Assembly (NCBI GenBank): GCA_019722365.1
Contig: JADFUC010000188.1
Span: 558,001 to 622,000, forward strand
Reading direction: 5' to 3'
DNA from: Lithospermum erythrorhizon
Lineage: Eukaryota > Streptophyta > Magnoliopsida > Boraginales > Boraginaceae
Length of the DNA stretch: 64,000 bases
The stretch's first letter is position 1. The number at the start of each line of letters is the position of its first letter. A model generated the notes under the pieces. The model saw only the letters and a program-made list of their open reading frames with translations. It was not told the origin of the DNA and ran no database searches. This document shows, in pieces, positions 13,706-25,029 of this stretch. Both the position numbers and the translations under genes were made by a program.

Positions 13706-13936
13706 TCATATATCCTCTTTTAATTTCAATCGATGATATCTGCATTTCAAATCGATTTTTGAAAACACCCTCGCACCCTTCAACTGGTCAAAAAGATCAT
13801 CAATTTTTGGCAACGGGTACCGGTTCTTAATAGTCACTTTGTTCAACTGCCGGTAATCAATACAAAGCCTCATCGTTCCATCCTTCTTCTTGACGAACAA
13901 AACTGGAGAACCCCAAGGAGAATAACTCGCCCTCAT
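13706..13936 (-). pseudogene. gypsy reverse transcriptase fragment, copy B
   Basis: A 76-codon open segment encodes [20 protein letters not shown], then [20 protein letters not shown] and DDLFDQL. This is the N-terminal finger/palm part of a Ty3/gypsy RT, including the first palm motif FSKIDL (here [14 protein letters not shown]). The catalytic FIDD region follows in another frame at about 13550-13590. The segment is a piece of the pol polyprotein and is non-functional because of frameshifts. Confidence 0.85.
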
Positions 13937-14771
13937 TTAACCCTCTTCTAGCAATTCTCGCAATCGCGTTCAACTCTTCACCGCTGAGCCATGGGCGCCA
14001 TAGATATCGGAGCCGCTCTCGTACCACTTCAATCGAATTAATCTCTGCTGAGGTAGTCTCGGCACCCTTCGGAAACATCCCCCACCTTCACAATCCCATT
14101 TTCCAAGTTTAGGCTCATCTTCAAGTCCGTTACGTAACCCATACCCCATACATCCCTTGTCTGCAAGAATCTCACGAGCTTCTAACACCGAGATCAGTAC
14201 AAGATGATACAAACTCTCCTATCCCCAACAACCTCGTGTAGCTCGTGCCTACCCGACTAGTAGCCAATCTCCTTACGATGACAATTTATTACGCATTGTG
14301 TTTCCCCACCACCCATTCCCAAAATCAAATCAAAATCCACTAACTCAAAGTGGTAACAGATCTACTTCTAGTACATGACAACACTTGGGCGTGGCAATTA
14401 ATATAAACCACCAACCTAATTCCTAATCGTGTCATTATTATCAAAGGTACTCTTAGATGTTCAGAATCCAAAGACAATTTTTAAAGAAAATTCGTAGATA
14501 TATAAAAGAGCAGGCTCCAGACCAAACAATACTCGAGCATCAAGACCATGTAAAAGATAGAGTACCTGGCTACTCATTCTCGAATATCCCGTGCTCGCGA
14601 TCGCATTAATCCGCCTCCCTGCCACCCACTCACGATCTACCGCCAAATCCGGCCCGACTGGCTGCCCCTCCAAACGGCCACCCTCGAGCCTCCCGAGATC
14701 CATCCACCCTCTCCCAAACTCAAGGCCGAAACGGAAGCTGGCCGCTTCTACCTCGAACCTACATGTTAAGG

Positions 14772-14808
14772 ACATACATTAGCAAAATGCCCGGCCGACA
14801 TCGAAACA
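14772..14808 (-). pseudogene. Damaged gag zinc knuckle, copy B
   Basis: This is the same site as 7976-8017 in copy A, but 5 bases shorter. The CCHC spacing and the reading frame are therefore lost. The flanking sequence (TTGCTAATGTATGT on the minus strand) is identical, so the loss is internal. Confidence 0.65.
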
Positions 14809-15797
14809 CACCGCCTCAACCCGTACTCGGCCGAATGGAAACCCACTCACTTGCAGTGTAAAGCCGAGGCGCCGTAAAAGCCCCTCGAAGTCCGGGGTCA
14901 ACAATGACTCGCCCCGGACGGTGTCGCTGAAATTTGAATCCTCACTGTATGGCCTGTAGCTCCACCATCGGACCTTCCCCTTTTCACCCCCCGGATTCTC
15001 AAGCATGCCCTTTCCACCAAGCCACGATTCTCAACCGATGAAAACTCGCTGTAAGCGAATGCGATGCTTCTCCTGAATCGGTACCCCAACCTCCTCGACG
15101 TGAAACCCGCGATCCTTCAGAGTTCGCGGTATTCCCGAATCAATCGACATAAGTCACTAAACCTCTCCTCATACCCATCAACGGCCCTCACTCGCCGCAT
15201 CTCGAACTGGGGCCTCCTCCATGGCATACATGCTGAAGTTTCCAAACAGAATTTCGCCTAAAAGCCTCCATTCAACCAAGTAATCGCATCTCACCCTTAA
15301 TCATCAAATCTGCACATGGTTCCACCAACTCCTAGCCCCTCGTATTAACCGGGGTACACGCAACCTCACCTTTAATCACTCTCAACCACGGTTCAAACTT
15401 ATTCTCCAAAGGCTTCCACTCACACTCCGTGTCACAAAACCCTGGTCCTTCTTCGAAACTGGCCCAACAACTCCGGTTCCGATCTCTCGGAGCGCCACGC
15501 TGGTCGCTGGGATCAGCCCGTTGCCACCCCCACCGCCTCCTCGGTTCTCATACTCGATTCTTCCAACTGCACTCCTCCCGCCTCTCACCAATGCACTCCT
15601 CCGCCTCGGCACCTCTCTCGCCAGTCTACCGGCCTCTTCCAAAGATCATCCCTACTAACACTTATTTCCGCCTCTAATCTAGAAGCACCTCTACCTCTAA
15701 CGGGTACGCGATTCGATCTGCGCAACTCAACTCTCGGTGGCATCCTCGTAAAGCCCACGAAAGAACATAAAATAAAAACAATTTAGACTCATACATT

Positions 15798-15828
<31 letters not shown>

Positions 15829-15891
15829 ATTGTGCCAAAGACTCTAGACGTAAGCACACACACCCCACAGAACTCAGTTAAAACGGAACCT

Positions 15892-15904
15892 GGCTCTGAT
15901 ACCA
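15892..15904 (-). other. Primer-binding site complementary to initiator tRNA-Met
   Basis: The plus strand reads GGCTCTGATACCA, so the element strand reads TGGTATCAGAGCC, the classic plant Ty3/gypsy PBS for the 3' end of initiator tRNA-Met. It abuts LTR3, which fixes LTR3 as the 5' LTR of unit B and the element orientation as minus. The corresponding sites near 9191 and 22393 are degraded by small deletions. Confidence 0.9.
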
Positions 15905-17912
15905 TAATCAGACGACTACCGAGTCGTGACGCCCGAGTAGGTTAACTGTCATCAATCAGATATCAAACACCTGAACTCATGACAATAGTTAGTTGAAATC
16001 AAATGCTATGAATCATCAGTTTTAGTTAACCTAAATATAAATATCAATGTAACCCAAAATACAAAAATGTACCTTATAGTTCCAACACTTCAAACCAAAA
16101 TAAAACAACCTACAACAAAACAGAGATCCTAGCCACCCTAAACGGAATCACCGGCACTTACAACTGGCCGGGCCTATGACACCAACTGGGTGGGAGGAAA
16201 TTCAAGCCTCGATACTAAGGGAAACGGATCACCCGGATGGTAACACACAAGATTGAAATACATAATTATTACCTATCTATATATATATATATATATACAC
16301 CAAATCTCTACCAATAAACAAGCAATCAAGTAGCATATCAACATTAACAAAGTAAATCATCATTTATCCTCTAACATACTTCAAATGTAATAATTAATGA
16401 ACAACGAATTTTATTATTCACTGCTAACTCTACGAAAATAACAAAAACTCATCCAACACATTACTATATACTCACAAGTAAATGAACAATGCTGAAATCA
16501 CAACACACCCTCATATATATAACATCTCAACATCACAAACACACGCATATAATGGCACACAACAACATACAATCAGCCTCAATGTATCCTATATCACACA
16601 CAATAAGTCCAAACCGCATAAAACCCATCAATGCATACTTCCAACAATTTTACTCAACATGGATACCTTTAATCACAACACGTACATACTCAAGATTTCA
16701 AACACATAAGTTCAACACAATATCCTCTGAATCACACAAGAACTCACACAAATCGAGGTTGCTGCATTCACCACACACAATGTACACAGAGACATTCACA
16801 CCCAATTTAATAAACATCCAAAACATAAGTAAATTTAAATTTACAATCCCCACCGGTTAAGACCACTAATCAATCTCTGGGCCCCACGTCCTGTCTAAAC
16901 AGACATTACAAAAAATATCACTACTCAAATCATTTAACCCGTTTTTTATCCAAATTTTAAGTACCATTCTTTACTCATCAAAACACACCTACGTTTAATG
17001 AAAGTCTCCCCATTACGCTTCTCGACAAAGAAATTCATGTCAACCCGTTTCCTAATTTAATTCAATAACTCCCTACATCCTATTCAAATTTAACATTCAA
17101 CTTTCTAAATTCTATTTTATCCTCTCAACCAATTCAACTATAAACCAATCCTAAATCTCAACCATTCCATACTGCAATTCAAGACGATCAATTCGACCAT
17201 TGTCTCACCATCACCAGGCCTCAGATTCAAACAACTCAATATTAATCCAATAACGTATTTGTTATAATAATAATCCCCCAATTTACATAATTATCACATT
17301 TTGGCGAAATCAACCCACATCATCCTTAAACTTTAATTCACTAAACCAATGTTTCTACCCCAAATTATCAATCATTCTCACTTCTATATTACAATTTAGG
17401 CTTCAGTAATAATCTAAAACAATAATTCATCCCAAAAGTCAAACCAAATTCCTAAAAGTCAAACACCAAAATTTAACACTCAAAACATCATATTTCAATC
17501 CTAGAACAACTAATATACAACCCAAGAATCAAATGGAATAATAAAATCACCTCAAAAACAACAAAAGTCAAAAAAGGGATTTCACAAAATACTCGAAAAT
17601 ATTTACACTTTTTAATTCAAAACAATATAAAGCGGTCTGCAAGCTCAGAACTGAGGGAGAAAATTGAGAAAGTGGGGTCACAATACTAATTTATGTTAAG
17701 AAAAAAGGCTTTGGCTCAAGGTTCTTGGGCTTATAATGGACCATTAAGGTCAGGATCAAGTTGGGCCCAAAGCCCAACCGATGAAAACCGGGTCCATAAC
17801 TCGCTCGATACCTCGCTTTAACTTAATTCACAACAAAAACAATTTAGTGTTCACTGTCAGTAAATAAATTAATAATTTCATAGTTTAATATTATGAACAT
17901 ACCGGTTTTTAT
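15905..17912 (-). repeat. LTR3 of the gypsy array (shared by units B and C)
   Basis: It starts directly after the PBS complement and ends at ACCGGTTTTTATC, beside the chromodomain end of unit C. It is the 5' LTR of unit B and the 3' LTR of unit C. It lacks several short blocks present in LTR4, including most of the CTTTTCCCGGC tandem repeats, and is about 400 bases shorter. Confidence 0.75.
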
Positions 17913-18019
17913 CTCTACCCACTCCAACAAAAATTTCGCCTCGAAATTTCTCAACTCACGCCTACAAAGTGTTAATCAAAACAACCCATCACTAACTCAG
18001 ACGAATGCTGATCCTTCTC

Positions 18020-18110
18020 GGCTTCCAATTGATGATTTCTCCACAAACCTTTTACCAATTTCACTTCCTTGTTCCTCAACACCTTCTCTTCCGATCCAAG
18101 ATCTTCTCAC
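18020..18110 (-). pseudogene. Chromodomain-like C-terminal tail of gypsy integrase, copy C
   Basis: Allowing one frameshift, the minus strand reads EKILDR, then EKVLRNKEVKLVKGLWRNHQ. This is the conserved tail of Tekay/Del chromovirus polyproteins, where a chromodomain follows the integrase and directs insertion to heterochromatin. The end (usually W-E-A/E-T-W) is broken. Copy B has the homologous stretch at about 11470-11590. Confidence 0.6.
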
Positions 18111-18614
18111 CCTGTCTTCCCTCATAGGTCAAGTCACAATCAAGTCATCCGTCAAACTCAAGATGCTTAATACTCCATCCGCACGTACTTCCTCAAGCTA
18201 GACACATGGAACATCATGAATCCTCTCCACTTTCAGTATAACCACTTTTAACGGGACTCAACTTCCTCTTCTCCCGAACCTCATCACACCCTTCATGGAG
18301 ATATCTTCAGAAATACCCACACCTATCTCGAATGACAACAAGTCCACCAAGGCCGATCAACACTTCTTTGTCCATCCCGCGTCAGTCTCAAATGTCAAGT
18401 CAGATCACTTTACCCCTCTCTACTCCACTCCCTCCTACCAACTCGCACTTATTAAATCTTTCTTTCTCCTACCTCATTCCAACATATCGAGTCCTACACC
18501 TCCATACAAAGCCAATTAACCAACACAAGCTTCAAAGATGCCCTCCAACTGTCAACTCTCTCGTATAACCCATCCGTTTGAGGATGCAAACGCAGCATCA
18601 TTTGACATTCGCTC

Positions 18615-19190
18615 CTAACGCCTCCCGAATCCTCCTCCAAAACTCGAAGGAACTGCCTCATTAACTTCACCACTTGGTCTATTTACATCTTGGCCAACTT
18701 TTCCGCCCATCGGTTGCTTAATAGGTAGAAACCCACCATTCCTTCTCTCGAAGCTCGGAAGTCCAAACACACAAAGTCCTACGGATCTTCCTACGGAAGG
18801 CTTATGGTCAATCTCGACTTGCTGACAACTGAAACACTTTGCTACAAAATCTCGCAGAATTTCCTTCATCCCCGGCCACCAAGTAGTTCTCCCTAAATAC
18901 ATCTTTGTACTCCTCGGATGCCTATATGAGGCATCATGAGCCTCATCCAGCATCTCCCTTTTAGTCGCAAGGTCAGGGGGCACAACCACTCGCTCCCCTA
19001 ACCGCAGAATACCATCGTCACCCACTGTAAACTCCGATTTACCTCCTCGCTCTCGCCTCCGAATCCAGCCACTTCTTTGCATCTCCCTATTTATCCCAAG
19101 CAATACCGGCCCCACTTTCATAGCCAAGTGCCCCATCACTCTAACCCCAAAGCCCACCCCATTCCACAACTCCCTCTCCGGCTCCTTCAA
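18615..19190 (-). pseudogene. gypsy integrase with HHCC zinc-binding domain, copy C
   Basis: A 191-codon frame. Residues 85-122 carry the integrase zinc-binding signature: H85, H91 (in YRHPRSTKMYL), the TTWWPGMK segment, then C119 and C122 (CFSC). Residues 60-80 (ILRLGERVVVPPD) are the usual lead-in. After about residue 128 the frame departs from the expected catalytic-core sequence, which indicates a frameshift before the DDE core. It is part of pol; integrase joins element cDNA to the host chromosome. It is non-functional as read. Confidence 0.85.
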
Positions 19191-19723
19191 CTTCCCTCAC
19201 CCAAGGCATCCGCCACAACATTTGCTTTATCCCGATGATACTAATCGTTAGATCGTAGTCACCGTAAACTCGTCCATCTCCGCCGCCTCAAATTCAACTC
19301 CTCTGCTGATATACTTCAAACTCAGGGTCTGTAAATATCTCGACATTTGACTCATACAAATAGTGTCTCCAAATTTTTAAAGCTAACACAATCGCCAACT
19401 CCAAGTCACGGGTAGGATAATTCTTCAATTGTCAGATTTTACCTTCCCATTCCTCGCAGACGCACGCAACCTAACCCCCGACGCTAAGCATCGCCGTACA
19501 CCACATACCTCCCTCATTCTCTGTAGCTGGCCAACATCAAGGCCAGAAATAATCTCTCTTCTTCAATCATCGAATGTTACACTCTTCGCTTCCCAAACAA
19601 ATGAGCCCCTTCCCGGGTCAACTTTGTCATCGCATAATCTAAAAGTCTCAGAGTGAACCTCCCCGTAATATCCACAAACCCAAGAAACTACCCGCCACTC
19701 AAGGCCTTCTTCCCAATTCATTA

Positions 19724-20310
19724 TCAAGCTACTTTTTGTGGGTCCACACTAACACCTTCGCCCGAGATAACATGACCCAAGAACTGCACCTTTCCCAACC
19801 AAAACTCACACTTCGAAAACTTTGCGTACAACTGGTTTACCCGTAAGATTTCCAACACTTTCCTCAAATGTTCTTCATGTTCCAGCTCACTCTTAGAATA
19901 AATCAAGATGTCATCAATAAACACAACCACGAACTTATCCAAGAACTCAAAACACTACCATTCATCGTGCCCATGAAAGCCGCAGTGCATTTGTCAACCC
20001 AAACGGCATCACCAAGAACTCATACGCCTATATCAAAGCGAAATGATTTCGAGCAGATCTCTACCCTCACCGATGATATCCGTAGACCTCAATCAATTTT
20101 TGAAAAACACCCTCCTCGCACTTCAACCGGGTCAAAAAGATCAATTCTGGCAACTGCAATTTGCTCTTAATAGTCACTTCGTCAACCGGCTTAATCAATA
20201 CAAAGCCTCATCGCTCCATCCTTCTTTCTTCTGACGGTAACAAATACCGAGAACCCCAAGGAATAACTCGGCCCGATTTAACCCCTTCTCTAGCAATTCC
20301 TCGCACCTGT
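19724..20310 (-). pseudogene. gypsy reverse transcriptase, copy C
   Basis: The 72-codon segment 19724-19942 encodes [15 protein letters not shown], containing the catalytic F-I-D-D motif, followed by [14 protein letters not shown] and FLGHVIS, as in Ty3/gypsy RT. The N-terminal RT part follows at 19950-20310 but is fragmented by frameshifts. It copies element RNA into cDNA in intact relatives. Confidence 0.85.
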
Positions 20311-22404
20311 TCAACTCCTTCAACTGGGGCTGAGCCAGCATTCGAGCATGCGCCATGATATCGAGCCGTTTCCCTCGGTACCACTTCAATCTAAAATTCA
20401 CCTCCTGTTGAGTGTAGTCCTCGGCAAACCTTCGGAAACACATCCTCGAATTCTCTCACAATCCGGACATTTTCAAGCTTAGGCTCATCTTTCTTCAAGT
20501 CCGTTACGTAACCCAGATACCCCATACATCCCTTGTTCAGTAACTTACGAGCTTCTAACACCGAAATCACACAAGATGATAAAACCCTCCTATCCCCAAC
20601 AACTCAGAGTGTTCAAGCTCATACCCGGGATCTAGTAAACACAATCTCCTTACGATGACAATTTATTACAGCATGTTTCCCCAACTACCCATCTCCCAAA
20701 TCAAATCAAAATCCACTGTTGGCAATGTATCTACTTCTAGTACATGATTATCAACACTTGCGGGCAATTAATATAAACCTCAATTACCTCAACCTAATTC
20801 TCCCAATCGTTACATATCAAAGGTACTCTTGGGATGTTCAGAATTCAAAGACAGTTTTTAGCAAAAATTCGTAGATATAAAGGCCCGTAATCAAACAATA
20901 CTCGAGCATCAAAGACTATGTAAAGATAGAGTAATTGCCACCATTCTCTCGGAATATCCCGTACTTCGGGCTGCGTGACTGACACCCCAACTCCACTCAT
21001 CGCCACCTACTCCGTCGATCTGTCACGCCAAATCCTCGGCCCCGACTGTCAGCCTCCAAACGGCCACCCCACTACCCCGAGATCCACTCTCCCCAAACTG
21101 GCCGAACGGGTGGGCCGCTCTACCCGAACCCACATAAGTGATAAGACAAGAAATGCCCTGCCGCCGACATCGAAACACACCGCCTGCCACAATCTCGCCT
21201 GCGCTCATTCCCTTCCGCCTACACTGTAACACCGAACTCGTACTCGGCCGAACACCGAATAACACCGTGAAACCCACTCACTCTGTGAGGTAAAATGAGG
21301 CGCCGGTAAAGCCCCCGAAAGTTCTGGTCGAACAAATACCGGTGCACCGAAATGACTCGCCTGACGCCGAAAGTTCTCCGAATCCCCGCTTGCATGGCCC
21401 TCAGAATTCACACGGACCTTCCCCTCTTTTCACCCCTGGATTCTGCTATGTCCCTTTCCACCTGAAGCGCTGCATTCCTCAACTGATGAAAACTGGTGTA
21501 AGTGAACAAGGACAGCCTCTCCCGAATCGGTAATCTCAACCCCTGACGGAAACCCGCGATCCTCTCAGCTGCATATACTCCCGGACCGACATAAGTCACT
21601 AAACCTCCTCATACCCATCAACGGTCCTCCACCCCGCCAGACCAAATCCAGCTCTCCTTTTCTCCATGGCATACATGCGAAGTTTCCAAACGTAAATTTC
21701 CGCCTAAAAAGTTCTCCGAATCTAAATCCCAAGTAATCGGCATTCACCCTTAATCAGTAGGGACATGGTTCCACCAACTCTAAATTTCCCCGCACAACCG
21801 CACCGCAAACTTCACCTTTAACTCATCTCCTAAACCATTGGTTCAAATCCTATTCCCAAAGGCTCCAAGAATTCACCAATCGCCACCCGGTGTCGCGGCA
21901 CTACGAAACTCGTGTGGTCCTCCTTCTCTTTAAACCGGCCCAACAACCCTCGGGTTCATTCCTCCGCCTGAGCCCACCGTCAAGTCGCTGCACGGGGCCT
22001 CGCTCACCCCCACTGCCTCCTCGAAGTTCCTTCTCATACTCGATTCTTTCCGGAAATCAGACTCCTCCCGGGGACCCGGTCGGGTCTACACTCGGTTCTT
22101 CACCCGCCTCTCCACGACCTATCCGCCTGTGCTGTCTACCTCGCCTCTTCCAAAGATCATCCCTACCTCGAACACTTATCTCCGCCTAATCTGTAAGCAC
22201 CTCTACCTCTAACTGCCATTCATCTGCGTGAACCTAATCCTCGGTGGCATCCCTCGTAAAGTCTACGGAAAGAACATAAAATAAAATAATTTAGACTCAT
22301 AAAGACTCCATGACACAAAAAAAAAAAAAAAAAAAATTTGTGCCAAGACCCTGGGACGTAGTTACACACACCCTCACGTAACCCAGCTTAAAAACGAAAC
22401 CACG

Positions 22405-24804
22405 CCTGATTATAATTTAATCTAATCTCGCCGAAATCGCATCGGTGTTGGGAATCGTCATCAACCCGTATATCCGAACAACTGATGGTCGACGAAAACA
22501 CTGCTTTTAAAAACCCATAAACCCGATACTAATAAATAAAATAGCTGAAACCGAAATGCCATTAAGTTTTAACCATCGTGGGCCTTCAACACAACCCAAA
22601 CAGACAAATATCAATGATAACTCAAAATACAAATACCTTAGGTTCCAAACAATTTCAAACCAAAATAAAACAACCGCTTACAACAAAACTAAATAGAAAT
22701 GCGCGGACCGCCGAGATCCTACCCACCCGCCGCCACCTAATGGGAATCACCGCACTCAACCGTCACCCGGAGGACACCAACTGGGCTGAGAAACGGGTAA
22801 GCTCGATACCATGGAAACGGATCACCCGGATGGTAACTTACCCAGGTCCGAATGAACATACAAAAGATGAAATACATACTCATACCTATCTATATATATA
22901 TATGTATATATATACCTCTACATCAATCTCTATCAATAAACGGGGCACCGTGCATATCAATACAATATTTTAAACCATCATTTATCTCTAACAATTTAAT
23001 AATTAATGTAAACACCCACACCTCACGATATTCAACTTGGGCACACGCCAAGAACTTCAATTTAAAATAACAATATATACCCACAAGTAAATGAACACAA
23101 CAGTGGAATACAACACATAATACATAACCAACCATCCTCCGATCTCCCAACAACTCCATATTATATAACAACTCAGCTTCTTTTCCGGCAAAGCTCACCC
23201 ATCAATATACAACTACTCGCCTTTTCCCGGCAGGCTCACCCGCAATATATATAACATCTCAACATCACAAACACACGCATATAATATCAAAGTACACAAC
23301 AACATACAACGCTTCCCAATGTATCCTATATCACAACAATAAGTCCAAAACCGCATAAAACCCACTTAACAGAGATATTACCGATACTCTCAAAGACACA
23401 ATTTTACTCAAACATGGATACTGTAATACTCACAACACGTACATACTCAAGATTTCACTAAAACACACATAAAGCTCAACACACAATATCCTCATTCACA
23501 CAAGACTCACACAAATCGAGGTTACACCACTATACACAATAATGGTACAATACAGATATATTATCACACCTAATTTACCATCAACATCCAAAACAAGTAA
23601 ATTAACAAACGAGCGATAATCCCCACCGGGGCTAAGACTCACTACGCCTACGCCACAATCAACCTCACGCTAGTCCCATCCCAAGTCTAAACACATTACA
23701 AAAAAATAATATCACTACCTCAAATCATTTAACCCGCTTTATCCAAATTTAAGTACCATCTTTTACCCATTTTAAATTATAATCTATAAGCATTTAAAGT
23801 CTCCCATTACGTTTCTCGACAAAGAAAATTTTAATGTCAACTCTTTCCGACTTAATTCAATAACTACCCTATATCTTATTCAAATTCCTAACATTCTCAG
23901 CTAACCTCAGTAAATTCCAATTTTACCCTTCTCTCAACCAATTCTAACCATAAACCCTTAATCCCAACCTCAAATCATTCATACCAAAATTCAAGACGAT
24001 CAATTCCACCTATTTATTCTTAACACCTATCGCCTATATTCTGTCTCAAAAACAACTCAATATTTAACCAATAACATATTTACATTAATACTCCAATTCA
24101 CATAATTATCACATTTTATCGAAAATTAACCCGCGATCATCCGAACTTTAATTCACTAAAATCAGTGTTTCTCTTGCAATACCCCAATTATCAATCATTC
24201 TCACTTCTATTACAATTTAGGCCTAGGCACAATTCCAAACACACCATCCCAAAATTCCAAAGTCAACCAAATCTAAAAGTCAAACCTGTCCAAACACCCA
24301 AAATTTGACTAAACATCATAATTCAATCCTAGAACAACTAATATACAACCCAAGAATCAAATGGAATAATAAATTCAAATTCCTCAAAAAGCCAACAAAG
24401 TCAGTGGATTTCACAAAATACTCCAAAATATTACACCTTTACCTCAAACGACGGGAATGACTTATGGCAGCCCCGAAGCTTAAGCCCAAAGCCCGTGAAC
24501 TGAGGAGAAAATTGAGAAAATCAAAATTAGCTGGGTCATGGGAGAGGGAAGAAGAAAAAGGTTTGGCTTGTCGGGTTCTTGGGCTATGATTCATTGCCGT
24601 GATTGGGTTGGGCCCAAAAGCCCAACCGATGAAAATCCGGTCCATAACTCGCTCGATACTCGGCTTTAACTTAATTCGACAACTAACTTCCGAACATAAA
24701 CATTTACTTAACATAAAATAATTAAGGGTTCCCAATTTCCACGTAAAATAAATTAATAATTTCATAGTTTAGTTTATTTTATAACGAAAGTACCGGCTTT
24801 TACA
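22405..24804 (-). repeat. LTR4, outer 5' LTR of the gypsy array
   Basis: This is the longest LTR copy, about 2.4 kb. On the element strand it begins TGTAAAAGCCGGTAC at 24804. To its right the sequence CCCTCCGCTGCTG is host DNA, the interrupted MITE. It carries two copies of the CTTTTCCCGGC block (near 23180 and 23220), two TA-rich tracts and the GTCAAA-rich block near 24250-24410 that is common to LTR2-4. Confidence 0.8.
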
Positions 24805-25029
24805 CCCTCCGCTGCTGTAAAAAGTACTTTATTAAGGGGTTGAGTAATATTACTAACATACCCTAAAAAAGTACTTTATAAAAAATACTTCAGTTAATCA
24901 TGAAATGAAATGTAACTATTAAGACAAAGTGTAAAAATCAACATAAAGTTGCATTGAAATCCTATATAATCAAGTAAAAAGGAAAGGAAATTTTTTGGTG
25001 CATGATCAAGTAAATTGTGACGGAGGGAG
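24805..25029. mobile_element. Stowaway-like MITE interrupted by the gypsy array
   Basis: The right end is GACGGAGGGAG followed by TA at 25030. The expected inverted left end, TACTCCCTCCG, is present only if TACTCC before the array (5131-5136) is joined to CCCTCCG after it (24805-24811), overlapping in the target duplication. The interior has the paired GTAAAAAGTACTTTATTA and AAAAAGTACTTTATAAA motifs at 24816-24885. Confidence 0.65.

Larger units (their letters stand above)
11346..15904 (-). mobile_element. Internal region B of the gypsy array
   Basis: On the element strand (right to left) the order is primer-binding site 15892-15904, poly(T) leader 15807-15829, gag about 14590-15760, protease about 14000-14560, RT about 13430-13990, RNase H about 12640-13420, integrase about 11620-12640 and a chromodomain remnant about 11460-11590. 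All frames are interrupted. The region is about the same length as internal C, so both are near full length. Confidence 0.7.
17913..22404 (-). mobile_element. Internal region C of the gypsy array
   Basis: Layout on the element strand, right to left: degraded PBS about 22393, poly(T) leader 22317-22336, gag about 20975-22270 (damaged zinc knuckle about 21144-21180), protease about 20440-20950, RT about 19690-20310, RNase H about 19190-19690, integrase about 18240-19190 and a chromodomain remnant about 18020-18110. This copy has the longest readable integrase and RT segments of the array. Confidence 0.75.
5139..24804 (-). mobile_element. Tandem LTR-sharing array of Ty3/gypsy chromovirus (Tekay/Del-like)
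   Basis: Four long LTR copies alternate with three internal regions, all on the minus strand. In plus coordinates the order is LTR1 (5139-6887, truncated), internal A (6888-9195, truncated), LTR2 (9196-11345), internal B (11346-15904), LTR3 (15905-17912), internal C (17913-22404) and LTR4 (22405-24804). On the element strand each full internal region runs PBS, gag, protease, RT, RNase H, integrase, chromodomain remnant. That is the standard Ty3/gypsy order. Only the outermost ends meet non-element DNA, and adjacent units share one LTR. The primer site fits initiator tRNA-Met. All frames are broken by many small indels, so nothing here can act autonomously as written. LTR limits are good to about 10-20 bases, except the right end of LTR4, which is precise. 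Confidence 0.85.

Noticed and set aside
16482..16860. Two overlapping plus-strand frames of 75 and 123 codons in LTR3
   Set aside because: They lie within the non-coding LTR on the strand opposite the element; composition (Thr/His/Ile/Asn-rich) follows the C/A-rich DNA.
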